Source: Volucribacter psittacicida (lineage in GTDB: Bacteria > Pseudomonadota > Gammaproteobacteria > Enterobacterales > Pasteurellaceae). Taken from it: 64,000 nt of DNA. Shown here in pieces: positions 38,087 through 48,285 of this stretch. The stretch is taken from contig NZ_SMFT01000001.1 of assembly GCF_004339025.1 (NCBI RefSeq), positions 372,001-436,000 of the forward strand, written 5' to 3'. Under the pieces are notes generated by a model. It was not told where the DNA came from. It did no database searches and was given only the letters and a program-made list of their open reading frames with translations. The position numbers and the translations under genes are program-made. The first letter of the stretch is position 1; every line of letters starts with the position of its first letter.

Positions 38087-39397
38087 ATGGAAAATCAATC
38101 TTTTCTACAACGATTTTTTAAAATCAAACAACATAAGAGTAGCGTAAAAACCGAAATTATCGCAGGCATTACCACCTTCTTCACAATGGTCTATATTGTT
38201 TTTGTCAACCCTTCTATTTTAGGGGTAACAGGTATGGACACTCAGGTTGTTTTTGTTACCACCTGTTTAATTGCGGCTATCGGCACTATCGCAATGGGAC
38301 TTTTCAGTAACTTACCCATTGCTTTGGCACCAGCAATGGGCTTGAATGCCTTTTTTGCTTATGTTGTCGTCTTAAAGCTCGGTTATAGCTGGCAAGTGGC
38401 AATGGGCACAATTTTTTGGGGCTCTATCGGTTTATTTTTATTAACATTATTGCAAGTCCGTTATTGGCTAATGTCCTCCATTCCGCTGGGGCTTCGTGTG
38501 GGTATTGGTGCAGGTATCGGGCTATTTATCGCATTAATTGGCTTTAAAAATATGGGTTTAGTGGTAGCAAATCCAGCCACCTTGGTTACTGTTGGCGATC
38601 TCCATTCGCCACAATTATTATTAGGAGTGTTAGGTTTCTTTATCATTGTAGCAATGGCAGCAAAAGGGCGTCATTCTGGTGTCTTAGTGTCTATCATTGT
38701 CGTTACGGCATTAGCCTTATTATTTGATGATAATGTACAATTTAATGGCGTTATGTCTATGCCACCAAGTTTAACCCCTGTTGTGGGGCAAGTAGATATT
38801 GCGGGGGCATTAGATACCGCATTAATTGGCATTATTTTTTCCTTTATGTTGGTCAATTTATTTGATTCTTCAGGAACCCTCATTGCGGTAACCGATAAAG
38901 CAGGCATTGCTGACAACCGAGGACGCTTCCCAAAAATGAAACAAGCCTTATTGGTCGATAGTAGTAGTGCGGTATTAGGATCTTATATGGGGACTTCCGC
39001 TATCAGTACCTATATTGAAAGTGGTTCAGGCGTTTCGGTCGGCGGAAGAACAGGTTTAACCGCTGTTGTCGTAGGCTTACTCTTTTTATTAACCATCTTC
39101 TTTTCCCCTTTAGCCGCCGTTGTACCAGCTTATGCCACCGCAGGAGCATTAGTTTTTGTAGGGATCTTGATGGCATCAAGTTTAATTAAGGTGCAATGGG
39201 ACGATCTCACAGAGGCAACCCCCGCATTTATCACTGCCGCAATGATGCCATTTACTTATTCCATTACTGAGGGAATCGCTTTTGGTTTTATCGCTTATTG
39301 TGTAATGAAAACCTGCACTGGACGAATAAAAGAAATTAATTTACCTGTGGCTATCGTGGCATTGCTATTTTTAGTGAAATTTATTTGGGTGGGGTAA
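38087..39397 (+). CDS. NCS2-family (AzgA-type) purine permease
   Basis: The 436-aa inner-membrane protein of about 14 helices probably imports guanine/hypoxanthine (or adenine). It carries the AzgA-branch signatures T-F-F-T-M-V-Y-I-V-F-V-N-P near residue 31, A-P-A-M-G-L-N-A-F-F, F-V-N-L-F-D-S-S-G-T-L and G-T-S-A-I-S-T-Y-I-E-S-G. No purine riboswitch or convincing PurR box is visible upstream. Confidence 0.9.
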   Translation: MENQSFLQRFFKIKQHKSSVKTEIIAGITTFFTMVYIVFVNPSILGVTGMDTQVVFVTTCLIAAIGTIAMGLFSNLPIALAPAMGLNAFFAYVVVLKLGYSWQVAMGTIFWGSIGLFLLTLLQVRYWLMSSIPLGLRVGIGAGIGLFIALIGFKNMGLVVANPATLVTVGDLHSPQLLLGVLGFFIIVAMAAKGRHSGVLVSIIVVTALALLFDDNVQFNGVMSMPPSLTPVVGQVDIAGALDTALIGIIFSFMLVNLFDSSGTLIAVTDKAGIADNRGRFPKMKQALLVDSSSAVLGSYMGTSAISTYIESGSGVSVGGRTGLTAVVVGLLFLLTIFFSPLAAVVPAYATAGALVFVGILMASSLIKVQWDDLTEATPAFITAAMMPFTYSITEGIAFGFIAYCVMKTCTGRIKEINLPVAIVALLFLVKFIWVG

Positions 39398-39421
39398 TTT
39401 AAGCCATTATTACAAAATAGA

Positions 39422-39458
39422 AAGTGGTATAAGTCTAGAGCTTATATCACTTGTTTTT
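39422..39458 (+). terminator. Terminator after the purine permease
   Basis: AAGTGGTATAAG and CTTATATCACTT pair over 12 bp (one G-U) around TCTAGAG, followed by GTTTTTC. Confidence 0.8.
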
Positions 39459-39552
39459 CATAGATACAACACTTTAAAATAATAGCCTTACAGATAACTG
39501 TAAAAATAACCTCAAAACAAACCGCACTTTATAAAATAAGTTAATTTTTTTA

Positions 39553-40815
39553 TTAATCACACCACAACGAAAAAGAAAATCTCGATCCCTTATTTTCTTC
39601 ACTATCAATTATCAATTTACTCTGATGTTGCTCTAAAATATGTTTCACAATGGCTAACCCTAAACCGCTGCCTTTGGTTTTTTCTCGTGAGCTATCGCCG
39701 CGGTAAAAACGCTCAGTTAAATGGGGAATATGTTCCGCTTTTATTCCTTGTCCTGTGTCTGTAACGCTAAATATAATTTGCTGATCTTGTTGGGTTAAAA
39801 CCACATTAATTTCACAAGGTCTACCGGCGTGTTTTATGGCATTATTAATTAAATTTGTCATTGCACTATAAATTTGATCTTTATTCACTTCACTATAAAG
39901 ATGTGGGCTAATATGAAAATAAAGTTGATGTTGATGATCATTAATCATTTGCATACTTTGTTGTATGGAATAGGCTAATTCTGAAAGATTAACCCGTTGG
40001 TGGGTTGCGGTGGTTGAGGCTTCTACTTTTGCCAATATATCGAGTTGTTGTAATAATCTTGTCATACGTTCGCATTGTTGTTGCATCACGTCTAGGGCTT
40101 TATGCTGTAATGACGAAGAATGTTTTTCTTCATTGAGCAATTCTAAATAACCTTGTAATACGGTCAATGGTGTACGCAATTCGTGATTCATATTGGCAAT
40201 AAAATTTTGACGAGAATTTAATAAATGTACAATTTGGCTAATATTACGGCTAATTAATAATTGATATTGATTATATTGATAAATGCTAATTTCAATGTAA
40301 TTTTGTTCACCAATTAATAAGATCAATGGGCGTTTAGCCTGTGATGAACATTGAAAATAAGAATGAAATTCAGGATAAAATATGACATTATTAATATTTT
40401 TATCCACATTTTGATTCCAATAAAAGGAGAAAAGTGCTTGTGCTGTATTATTACACCAATGAATGTTTCCTTTTTTATCACAAATAATAATACCATCGGC
40501 ATAATATTGAATTTGTTGGCTTAATTTTTCTAATAATTTTAAGGTTTTTAATTTATCTTTTTCACTTTTATTACGGTAATAACTGAGGCTTTGTGAAAGG
40601 TTACTTAATGAATTTGTTTGGCTATCAATTTTGTCAAAATTATTTAAGGTTGTTAATAATTTTTGTTCAATATAATGATGCCAAATTAATAAAATGATCA
40701 CAAAAACCGTTAGCCAAAAAAGAAAATCTTTGGCAAATAAGCTAAAGACTTCTGCCAAGAGAAATGCAAAAAATAATTCTACAATAATATGTTTTATGGA
40801 AAATTGGTATTTCAT
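39553..40815 (-). CDS. phoR: Phosphate regulon sensor histidine kinase
   Basis: PhoR phosphorylates PhoB under phosphate limitation. The 420-aa protein has two N-terminal membrane helices, a PAS domain (G-I-I-I-C-D-K-K-G near 110), the H-box N-M-N-H-E-L-R-T-P-L, then N, G1 (D-T-G-Q-G-I) and G2 (G-S-G-L-G-L-A) boxes. It is the last gene of pstSCAB-phoBR, 2 bp after phoB. A fragment of its N-box region recurs at 45386. Confidence 0.95.
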   Translation of the reverse strand: MKYQFSIKHIIVELFFAFLLAEVFSLFAKDFLFWLTVFVIILLIWHHYIEQKLLTTLNNFDKIDSQTNSLSNLSQSLSYYRNKSEKDKLKTLKLLEKLSQQIQYYADGIIICDKKGNIHWCNNTAQALFSFYWNQNVDKNINNVIFYPEFHSYFQCSSQAKRPLILLIGEQNYIEISIYQYNQYQLLISRNISQIVHLLNSRQNFIANMNHELRTPLTVLQGYLELLNEEKHSSSLQHKALDVMQQQCERMTRLLQQLDILAKVEASTTATHQRVNLSELAYSIQQSMQMINDHQHQLYFHISPHLYSEVNKDQIYSAMTNLINNAIKHAGRPCEINVVLTQQDQQIIFSVTDTGQGIKAEHIPHLTERFYRGDSSREKTKGSGLGLAIVKHILEQHQSKLIIDSEENKGSRFSFSLWCD

Positions 40816-40817
40816 TG

Positions 40818-41498
40818 TTAATCCGCTTTATTAGAAAAACGATAGCCTACTCCCCTTACCGTTTGAATATAACCATCAAAACCATAGGGGGCAAGGCTTT
40901 TACGCAAACGTCGAATATAAACATCAACGGTGCGATCTTCAATATAAATATCATTTCCCCAAATACGATCTAAGAGTAATTCTCTTGGATAAACTTTATC
41001 AGGGTTTTGCATAAAATAATGTAATAGTTTAAATTCTGTGCCGCTTAGGCTAATGGTTTTTTGTTGATAACTTACACGTTGTGCTTGTGGGTCTAGCCAT
41101 AAATCATCAATTTTAATGATATCGTGATTGTGTTTGTGACGACGTAACACAGCATCAATTCTTGCCTGCAAAATTTGCCAAGAAAAGGGTTTGCTAATGT
41201 AATCATCTGCTCCAGCATTTAAGCCTTGAATACAATCCTCCTCGCTTGAGCGTGCAGTCAACATAATAATCGGAATATGTTGGTAATCAGGTTGTTTTTT
41301 GAGGTAGCGGATCAATTGAATGCCAGATCGTCCGGGCAATAACCAATCCACTAAAATAAGATCGAGCGAGGTTGTTAATTTATTTAAAGCGGTTTGGTAA
41401 TCACAAGCACTGATCACTTGATAATCTTTTTGTTGTAAAAATAAACTGATCATTTCTCTGATTGCGGGTTCATCTTCTACCAGTAAAATGGTCGCCAT
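40818..41498 (-). CDS. phoB: Phosphate regulon response regulator
   Basis: PhoB has an N-terminal receiver domain with the phospho-acceptor Asp51 in L-V-D-W-L-L-P-G. Its C-terminal OmpR-type winged helix ends in R-G-V-G-Y-R-F. It binds Pho boxes such as the one before pstS. It follows pstB by about 60 bp, with an uptake sequence between them. Confidence 0.97.
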   Translation of the reverse strand: MATILLVEDEPAIREMISLFLQQKDYQVISACDYQTALNKLTTSLDLILVDWLLPGRSGIQLIRYLKKQPDYQHIPIIMLTARSSEEDCIQGLNAGADDYISKPFSWQILQARIDAVLRRHKHNHDIIKIDDLWLDPQAQRVSYQQKTISLSGTEFKLLHYFMQNPDKVYPRELLLDRIWGNDIYIEDRTVDVYIRRLRKSLAPYGFDGYIQTVRGVGYRFSNKAD

Positions 41499-41556
41499 TT
41501 TTGTTACTCCTATAAAAAATCCTGAAAATAGACCGCACTTTTATGATTACTCTCCC

Positions 41557-42321
41557 CTACCCCATTCTTCCGCTAATATAATCTTGTGTGCGTTGATCTT
41601 TAGGTTGATTAAAAATCTGCGAGGTTTCGCCAAACTCAATTAATTCGCCGAGGTACATATAAGCGGTATAATCCGAACAACGGCTCGCTTGTTGCATATT
41701 GTGGGTGACCATTGCAAGGGTATAATCCTGTTTTAATTCGCTAATGAGCTCTTCAATTTTTAAGGTTGAAATGGGATCTAAGGCTGAACAAGGTTCATCA
41801 AGTAATAACACTTCTGGCTTAACCGCAATCGCTCGTGCAATACATAAACGCTGTTGTTGTCCCCCTGATAAACTATTCCCATTTTGCTGTAACTTATCTT
41901 TGACTTCGTGCCATAATGCAGCTTTCGTCAATGCCCATTCTATTCGGTCATTTAATTCTGCTTTGCTTAATTGTTCAAATAGCTTAATGCCAAAAGCAAT
42001 GTTGTCATAAATTGACATAGGAAAAGGCGTTGGTTTTTGGAAAACCATGCCCACTTTAGCACGAATAATCGCAATATCAATATCTGTCGTTAATAGGTTT
42101 ACGCCCTCTAAATTGATCTCACCAGTGGCTTTTTGCTGAGGATAAAGCTCAAACATTCGGTTTAGCGTGCGTAATAAAGTGGATTTACCACAACCTGATG
42201 GCCCAATAAAAGCCGTCACTTTATTTTTAGCAATGGCTAAATTGATATTTTTTAATGCCTGATATTGATGATAATAAAAATTAAGGTTGTTAATTTCTAT
42301 TTTAATTTGTTCTGGTTTCAT
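41557..42321 (-). CDS. pstB: Phosphate ABC transporter ATPase
   Basis: PstB drives high-affinity phosphate import and takes part in signalling to PhoR. The 254-aa protein has Walker [10 protein letters not shown], signature L-S-G-G-Q-Q-Q-R, and Walker B L-L-L-D-E-P. No phoU follows; phoB comes next. Confidence 0.97.
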   Translation of the reverse strand: MKPEQIKIEINNLNFYYHQYQALKNINLAIAKNKVTAFIGPSGCGKSTLLRTLNRMFELYPQQKATGEINLEGVNLLTTDIDIAIIRAKVGMVFQKPTPFPMSIYDNIAFGIKLFEQLSKAELNDRIEWALTKAALWHEVKDKLQQNGNSLSGGQQQRLCIARAIAVKPEVLLLDEPCSALDPISTLKIEELISELKQDYTLAMVTHNMQQASRCSDYTAYMYLGELIEFGETSQIFNQPKDQRTQDYISGRMG

Positions 42322-42333
42322 TAAAGATCGTCC

Positions 42334-43188
42334 TTATTTCATTGTGTTTTGTTTAAAGAGCAAACGGGTTGCAAGGGTAATACTTAATACAAATAGGGTA
42401 ATGCAGGTTGCTCCAGCCCAAGCGAGTTTATTCCAATCATCAAAAGGGCTTGCGGCATACTGATAAATCACCACAGGTAAATTGGCGATAGGGGCATTCA
42501 TATTAAAAGACATAAATTGGTTAGATAAGGCGGTAAATAATAAGGGGGCAGTTTCTCCTGACAAACGTGCCACCGCAAGTAAGATGCCTGTTAATATGCC
42601 TTTTTGTGCAGAACGGTAACAGATAGTTAAAATCATTCGCCAACGCCCACAACCTAACGCCATTGCTGACTCTCTTAAGGGATCAGGCACAATACTCAAC
42701 ATATTGTCAGTGGTGCGAATAATAATAGGTATGGCAATAACCGCTAAAGCCAATGATCCTGCCCAACCTGAATAATGTTTCACTTGACTCACATATAAGG
42801 CATAGATAAATAACCCAATCACAATAGACGGTGCAGATAACAAAATATCATTAAAGAAACGAATAATAGAAGCTAATTTACTGTAACGACCATATTCGGC
42901 TAAGTAAGTTCCTGCTAAAACACCAATAGGCACACTGAGACATAATGCAAATAACAATAATAATCCCGAGCCTACAATGGCATTAAGTAATCCCCCCTGT
43001 TCCCCAGGGCTTGGTGTCGCAAGCATAAAGGTTTGTAGCGAAAAACTCGGTAACCCTTTGAACAATAAAGTGGCAATAATCCAACATAACCAAAATAAAC
43101 CAAAGATGACTGAGCCATAACATAAAGCGTACATCAAGATATTTTTTATTTTTCGGCAATAAAATAGGCGATGATGAACCTGAAACAT
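42334..43188 (-). CDS. pstA: Phosphate ABC transporter permease PstA
   Basis: It is an inner-membrane permease of 284 aa with about six helices and the coupling-loop E-S-A-M-A-L-G-C-G motif. Its ATG overlaps the pstC stop by one base (TAATG), so translation is coupled. Confidence 0.96.
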   Translation of the reverse strand: MFQVHHRLFYCRKIKNILMYALCYGSVIFGLFWLCWIIATLLFKGLPSFSLQTFMLATPSPGEQGGLLNAIVGSGLLLLFALCLSVPIGVLAGTYLAEYGRYSKLASIIRFFNDILLSAPSIVIGLFIYALYVSQVKHYSGWAGSLALAVIAIPIIIRTTDNMLSIVPDPLRESAMALGCGRWRMILTICYRSAQKGILTGILLAVARLSGETAPLLFTALSNQFMSFNMNAPIANLPVVIYQYAASPFDDWNKLAWAGATCITLFVLSITLATRLLFKQNTMK

Positions 43189-44135
43189 TATCGTCCCTCC
43201 TTTTTCTGCATACGAGCGATAAATAAACGTGATAACACTAATACAAAGGTGGTAATTAGGAATAAAAGCAAGCCTGCTTCAATTAAAGCGGATTTTTGTA
43301 ATCCACTCGCTTCATTAAATTCATTCGCAATCGCCGAGGCAATAGAGGTAGATGGCGAGAAAATGGATTCAGGTAAGCGAAAGGTGTTACCAATCACAAA
43401 GGTAACCGCCATGGTTTCGCCTAACGCTCGCCCTAGCCCTAACATCATTGCCCCCACAATACCTGTTCGGCTATAGGGTAAAATCACCGAACGGGCAACT
43501 TCCCATTTGGTCGCCCCTAAACCATAAGCGGACTCTTTTAAAATCGCAGGTACTGAGTTAAAAATATCCCGCATAACAGAGGCGATAAAAGGAATGATCA
43601 TAATGGCAAGGACCAAGCCCGCCGAAAACAATCCCACACCAAAAGGAGCATCATCAAATAAAGTACCGAGCAAAGGAATTAATGACAAATAATCAATAAA
43701 ATAAGGTTGTACATATTGTTGAAATAATGGCACAAACACAAATAAGCCCCACATACCATAAATAATGGAGGGAATCGCCGCCAACATTTCAATCGCTACG
43801 GCAATAGGTTTGCTCAACCAATCTGGGGCGATTTCGCTTAAGAAAATGGCAATCCCAAAGGAAATCGGCACCGCTATCATCAAGGCAATGCTAGACGTAA
43901 TTACCGTCCCAACAATAGGCACTAATGCCCCATATTGATTTGCAACAGGATCCCATTCGCCCTGCCATAAAAATCCCCAACTAAACTGGCTAATACTTTG
44001 CCAACTTTGCATAAATAATGACAAAATAATCGCCATAAAGAGGATAAATACCAAAATAGCACTGCCTTTAGTCAGGCGACGAAAAAGGTTTTCTCGCCTT
44101 TTATCGGTTAAATAACCTTGTGTTGATCCCATCAT
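43188..44135 (-). CDS. pstC: Phosphate ABC transporter permease PstC
   Basis: This is the partner permease, with six helices and the coupling motif E-S-A-Y-G-L-G-A-T. I start at the ATG at 44135 (tandem ATGATG, AGGAA upstream). The open frame to a TTG at 44165 overlaps pstS and has no site. Confidence 0.95.
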   Translation of the reverse strand: MMGSTQGYLTDKRRENLFRRLTKGSAILVFILFMAIILSLFMQSWQSISQFSWGFLWQGEWDPVANQYGALVPIVGTVITSSIALMIAVPISFGIAIFLSEIAPDWLSKPIAVAIEMLAAIPSIIYGMWGLFVFVPLFQQYVQPYFIDYLSLIPLLGTLFDDAPFGVGLFSAGLVLAIMIIPFIASVMRDIFNSVPAILKESAYGLGATKWEVARSVILPYSRTGIVGAMMLGLGRALGETMAVTFVIGNTFRLPESIFSPSTSIASAIANEFNEASGLQKSALIEAGLLLFLITTFVLVLSRLFIARMQKKEGR

Positions 44136-44146
44136 TGTGCCATTTC

Positions 44147-45205
44147 CTATTTTTTCATTTGCCAAATGGCTTGATTATTGTGATCTTTGAGCTGTTGTTG
44201 CCATTGCCACTGAACTTGCTCAACCACCTTAGCCGGCAAAGGCACATAATCCAAAGCTAAAGCTGATTGTTGCCCTTGATGAAATGCCCAATCAAAAAAC
44301 TGTAATACCTGTTGATTTTGCTGATAATCCTCAGGCGTTTTCGGCAATAAAATAAAACTTGCCGCCGTAATAGGCCAAGCATTATCGCCTTGTTGATCCG
44401 TTAAAATCACGCCCATTCCAACCGCACTTTGCCAATCCGCATTAGCACTGGCTTCACTAAAACTGGCTTGATTAGGCTGCACAAAATTCCCTGACTTATT
44501 TTGTAAACTGACCCAAGCTAACTGATTTTGTTTCGCATAAGCATATTCCACATAACCAATAGAATATTTAAGCTGTTTCACATAAGCGGATACGCCTTCA
44601 TTCCCCTTTGCACCTTGTCCTGTTGGCCATTTTACCGCCTTGCCCTCACCAACTTGAGCTTGCCACTGTGGCGACACTTTAGACAAATAATTAGTCCAAC
44701 CAAAGGTAGTGCCTGAACCGTCAGAACGATGTACCACTAAAATACGTTTATTCGGCAAAGATAATTCGGGATTTAATTGCTGAATCGCAGGATCATTCCA
44801 ATGGGTAATATGACCTAAATAAATTTGGGCTAACGCCTCGCCAGACAACTTCAACACTCCTGTTGACAACTCGGGTAAATTGACCACTGGCACAATCCCA
44901 CCAATAATGGCAGGAAATTGTAATAATTGATGTTGTTCCAACGCTTCCCCACTCATAGGATCATCAGATCCCGCAAAATCAATGGTTTTTGCAATAATTT
45001 GTTGTTGCCCACCGCCAGAACCAATGGATTGGTAATTTACTTTATTACCCGTTTGTTGTTGATATAATGCCGTCCATTTGGCATAGATAGGATAAGGAAA
45101 AGAGGCTCCCGCCCCCGTAATATCCGCCGCTTGCAACGTAGTAAAGGGCACAAGGATTAAGAAACTAATCGCAGATAATGTCTGCCTAAAAGCTGTTTTC
45201 AACAT
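44147..45205 (-). CDS. pstS: Periplasmic phosphate-binding protein
   Basis: PstS delivers phosphate to PstCAB. It has a signal peptide (residues 1-25, ending near L-Q-A-A), then G-A-G-A-S-F-P-Y-P and the phosphate-contact H-R-S-D-G-S-G-T-T. I prefer the ATG at 45205 because AAAGGA is well spaced from it. An ATG at 45211 is the alternative. It heads the operon behind a Pho box. Confidence 0.95.
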   Translation of the reverse strand: MLKTAFRQTLSAISFLILVPFTTLQAADITGAGASFPYPIYAKWTALYQQQTGNKVNYQSIGSGGGQQQIIAKTIDFAGSDDPMSGEALEQHQLLQFPAIIGGIVPVVNLPELSTGVLKLSGEALAQIYLGHITHWNDPAIQQLNPELSLPNKRILVVHRSDGSGTTFGWTNYLSKVSPQWQAQVGEGKAVKWPTGQGAKGNEGVSAYVKQLKYSIGYVEYAYAKQNQLAWVSLQNKSGNFVQPNQASFSEASANADWQSAVGMGVILTDQQGDNAWPITAASFILLPKTPEDYQQNQQVLQFFDWAFHQGQQSALALDYVPLPAKVVEQVQWQWQQQLKDHNNQAIWQMKK

Positions 45206-45275
45206 AATCATATTCCTTTCATTAAACAAGAATCATCGCCAATAAGCATTGGCAAAAATAAGTTTAACGAAGAAA

Positions 45276-45294
45276 TATGACAGTTTTATGACAA
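45276..45294 (-). promoter_or_regulatory. Pho box upstream of pstS
   Basis: On the minus strand TTGTCATAAAACTGTCATA gives two TGTCAT half-sites 11 bp apart, matching the E. coli Pho box. It lies about 70 bp before pstS. Confidence 0.85.
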
Positions 45295-45385
45295 CAGTTT
45301 CAATTTAGAATTAAGGTAAAGTGTATCAATACTGTATTATTTTAAAGTGGAAGGGCTATAATCCTGTTTCATCAAGATAATTTTA

Positions 45386-45446
45386 TTGGGTTAAAACCAC
45401 ATTAATTTCACAAAATTTACTTGTGGGTTTTATAACATTATTTCAA
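45386..45446 (-). pseudogene. Fragment related to phoR
   Basis: Bases 45386-45413 are identical to 39790-39817 in phoR, same strand. The next 30 bases are similar but diverged. On the minus strand it reads N-V-I-K-...-C-E-I-N-V-V-L-T-Q then a stop, against N-A-I-K-...-C-E-I-N-V-V-L-T-Q in PhoR. It is a short relic in the 286-bp gap between pstS and the efflux genes. Confidence 0.65.
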
Positions 45447-45463
45447 AATACAACGATTATATA

Positions 45464-45484
45464 GGACAAAATCTCATTTTGTCC
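45464..45484 (-). terminator. Hairpin after the emrA-like gene
   Basis: GGACAAAAT and ATTTTGTCC form a perfect 9-bp stem around 3 nt. There is no clear T-tract on the minus strand. Confidence 0.5.
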
Positions 45485-45515
45485 TTACCACTTGATCTTG
45501 CTTGCAATAATTAAA

Positions 45516-46578
45516 TTAATAATCAAAATATACTCGCGTTTCTACCGACATTCCTGGAGCAAGATGTTGTAAATCTGCTTGATTTTGATCAAATTCAATT
45601 TTAACTGCTATTCGCTGGGCAATTTTGACAAAATTTCCTGTGCTATTATCTGCTTTTAGTACACTAAACTCAGCACCTGTAGTAGGTGAAATTTCAACGA
45701 CTTTACCTGTAAATGCTCGTCCTCCTAGCATCAACCTTGATTTTAGCGGTCTGTCCTACTTTGATATGTTCTGTATCAGCCTCTTTAAAGTTCGCAATCA
45801 CCCAATATTGAGACGGAACGAGATAAAATAATTGTGTTCCAGCATTTACAAACTGTCCTTGTTTCACACTAATTTGACTTAACTTTCCATTCACAGGCGC
45901 TTTAATCAAGGTGTTATATAAATCTTGCTGTGCTAACGCTAAAGCCGCTTGTGCATTAATTACCATTGCCTCAGCACTTTTCTCTTTACTGGCAATACTT
46001 GCTAAATCTTGTTCAGCAATAGTAAGCTGTGCCTGAGCTTGCAATAAACTCGCTTTAGCTTGTTTTAAACTTGCCGCAATATTATCGTATTCTCTTTTGG
46101 AAATTGCATTAGTTTTTAATAATTTTTCTGCTCGTCCCATTTCAATTTGAGCATTATTGAATGATACTTCGGCACTCATGATCCCAGCTTTACGTAATTC
46201 AATAGTTGCTTTTGCTATTTCCCTTTGTTGACTGATATTTTGCAAGCTAGCTTGTTGGGTCATTAAGTTTGCTTCTGCTTGTTGTTGCTTCGCTTGATAA
46301 GTTTGTTGTTCTATTTTGACTAAAACTTGTCCCTGTTCAACCTTATCAAAATCCTCTACTAAAACTTGTTCTACATAACCTGTTACCTTGGGACTAAGAA
46401 AGGTGGTATTCCCCCGAATATAAGCATTATTCGTTTGCACAGAAGTCAGAGAAAAAGGCGGTAATCGCCAAATATATAAAATCAATAGGATTGCCGTAAA
46501 AAATACAATCATTAACCATAACGTCACTTTAAGAGAACGTTGCTTTGGTTGCCATTTTTTTTCTGTCGTTTGTGTCAT
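45516..46578 (-). pseudogene. EmrA/HlyD-type membrane fusion protein, frameshifted
   Basis: The periplasmic adaptor of a drug efflux pump has an N-terminal membrane anchor (about 18-40), lipoyl halves flanking a coiled coil (about 60-220), and a beta-barrel domain. The first frame ends in A-R-R-T-S-I-Y-R. The second frame (45734 to 45516) resumes with L-G-G-R-A-F-T-G-K-V-V-E-I-S-P. Restoring two bases (GATG to GATATG at about 45729-45732) rejoins K-V-D-M-L-G-G-R and gives about 353 aa. It lies downstream of the emrB-like gene on the same strand. Confidence 0.82.
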
Positions 46579-46592
46579 ATTTCACTCTCTCA

Positions 46593-48174
46593 TTATTGTT
46601 TCATCATTTTAGCTAGTGTTGATAACTCGTTACCTAATAAGGTAATACCTTTATAGCGTCTATAAAAACGTAAGAATAAGCTGATTAAAAATGCGATACT
46701 TGCCGTATAAAAAATTAAGGAAAATAAATCATTATAAGCCAATACTGTGGCTTGTTGAGTTGCCTCTGAGATCAATAAACTGACTGATTGGGCTGAATTT
46801 ATTTGAGGATCTTTAATAATCGATGAATAATATTGTACGTATTGTAACAAAGGCACTAAAACCTGCGGCAGCAGATAATCCGCCTACCGTTTGTGAAAAA
46901 CTAAAAACCGCCACAAAACTTATCATATGATTTTGGCTAACGGCTAAAGCTCTAACCATTCCTTCCAATAAAAATGATCCGATAAAAAGTAAACTGGCAA
47001 ATCCAATAAAAAATTGGCTGAGATAGAATTGGTAAGGGCGTGTATTGACATTCGCTCCCATATCAAGCCAAGCACCTATAGCAATACAGAGCAAAGCAAT
47101 AGGCAATGTTCGCCGAATATCTTGAATATTCAATAATAATAAACTCGCAACTAAACCTAATGCTGAAGCAAATAAAACCATCGAATAAAAAATTTGCATT
47201 TCAGTATAAGTCATCCCCAAGGCATTCATTAACCCCGCTGCGCCTACACTTTGTTCAGATAAAAATATACGAGGTAATGCTGCTGCAAGAGCAAAAGAAA
47301 TTATTTGAGGATTAGCAATCCAATGCCAATCTAGCATAGGTTTTGCTCGATGGGTTTCCAACCAAAAACAAATTGCTAGTAAGAGCACTGCGATTAATAA
47401 AAAATATGCTAACCATTCTGTTGACCACCAAACAATTCTTCCTTGTACTAAAAAAGTACAAAGACAACCTATTGCCGTAGCAAATAAGAGGAAAACGAAT
47501 ACATCTAAGGGTTCAAAAACCTTAACTCTTATGCTTGGAGGTAAAGGAAATAACGTCAGCAAACTCACTACCATCAGGGTCAATGCAAATTGAAAGCTAT
47601 AAACATTATGCATTTCACCATCTTGCACTAAGAAAGGCAATAATACTTGTCCTAATGGAGTACCTAATTGCATTATGCCTAAGCCTAAAAGCGCACCGAC
47701 TAAACGTTTTTCGCCCGTCAAACTTTGCATAAAATAATACATGGATAAAACCATTACCCCATTAGCAGATAATCCGCTTAACCCTCTTGCTATTAACTCG
47801 GTATAATAACTATTAAAAAATAATTGCAAACCATTACTGATGAGTAATAAAGTCAATGTTAATTTAATAAAATGCGAAACGCCAATTTGTTGACGCATTT
47901 TAAAAAATAACATACCAATACAGGCATAAGTAATATAATAAGCAACCGTAATCCAACCGCCTTGCAATAAATCTAAGCCTAATTCTCCACGTAACAAGGG
48001 CAATGAAACCAATAATAAACCATTTTGTAGCCCCGAGGTGATTGCCAATAGAATGGCAATAAAAGAATAAAATAAACGGCGTCTAGGGCTATGATCTGGC
48101 GTTGCGGGAGAACCGGGCATAACAGGGTGTTCGTGAGGTTTAAAAACATAACCTTGATCTTGAAAGTCCTGCAT
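46593..48174 (-). pseudogene. EmrB/DHA2-type MFS efflux transporter, frameshifted
   Basis: The 14-helix drug:proton antiporter of the DHA2 group normally works with the adjacent fusion protein. The first frame (48174 to 46813) covers helices 1-13. It changes frame after A-A-A-G-F-S-A. The second frame continues L-L-Q-Y-V-Q-Y-Y-S-S and the last helix. One extra T in the run at about 46851-46853 explains it: GCC-TTG-TTA restores A-L-L-Q-Y. Intact length would be about 525 aa. The AraC regulator at 48286 is divergent and probably controlled the pair. Confidence 0.8.
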
Positions 48175-48285
48175 CTTCGCCTCTTAAATAACATAGCATT
48201 AACAAATAGAAAATCTTGGCATTATAGAAAAGTGTCAAATATAATACTTGCCTAATTCTCTATAATATTTGCCTGTTTCTATTAA

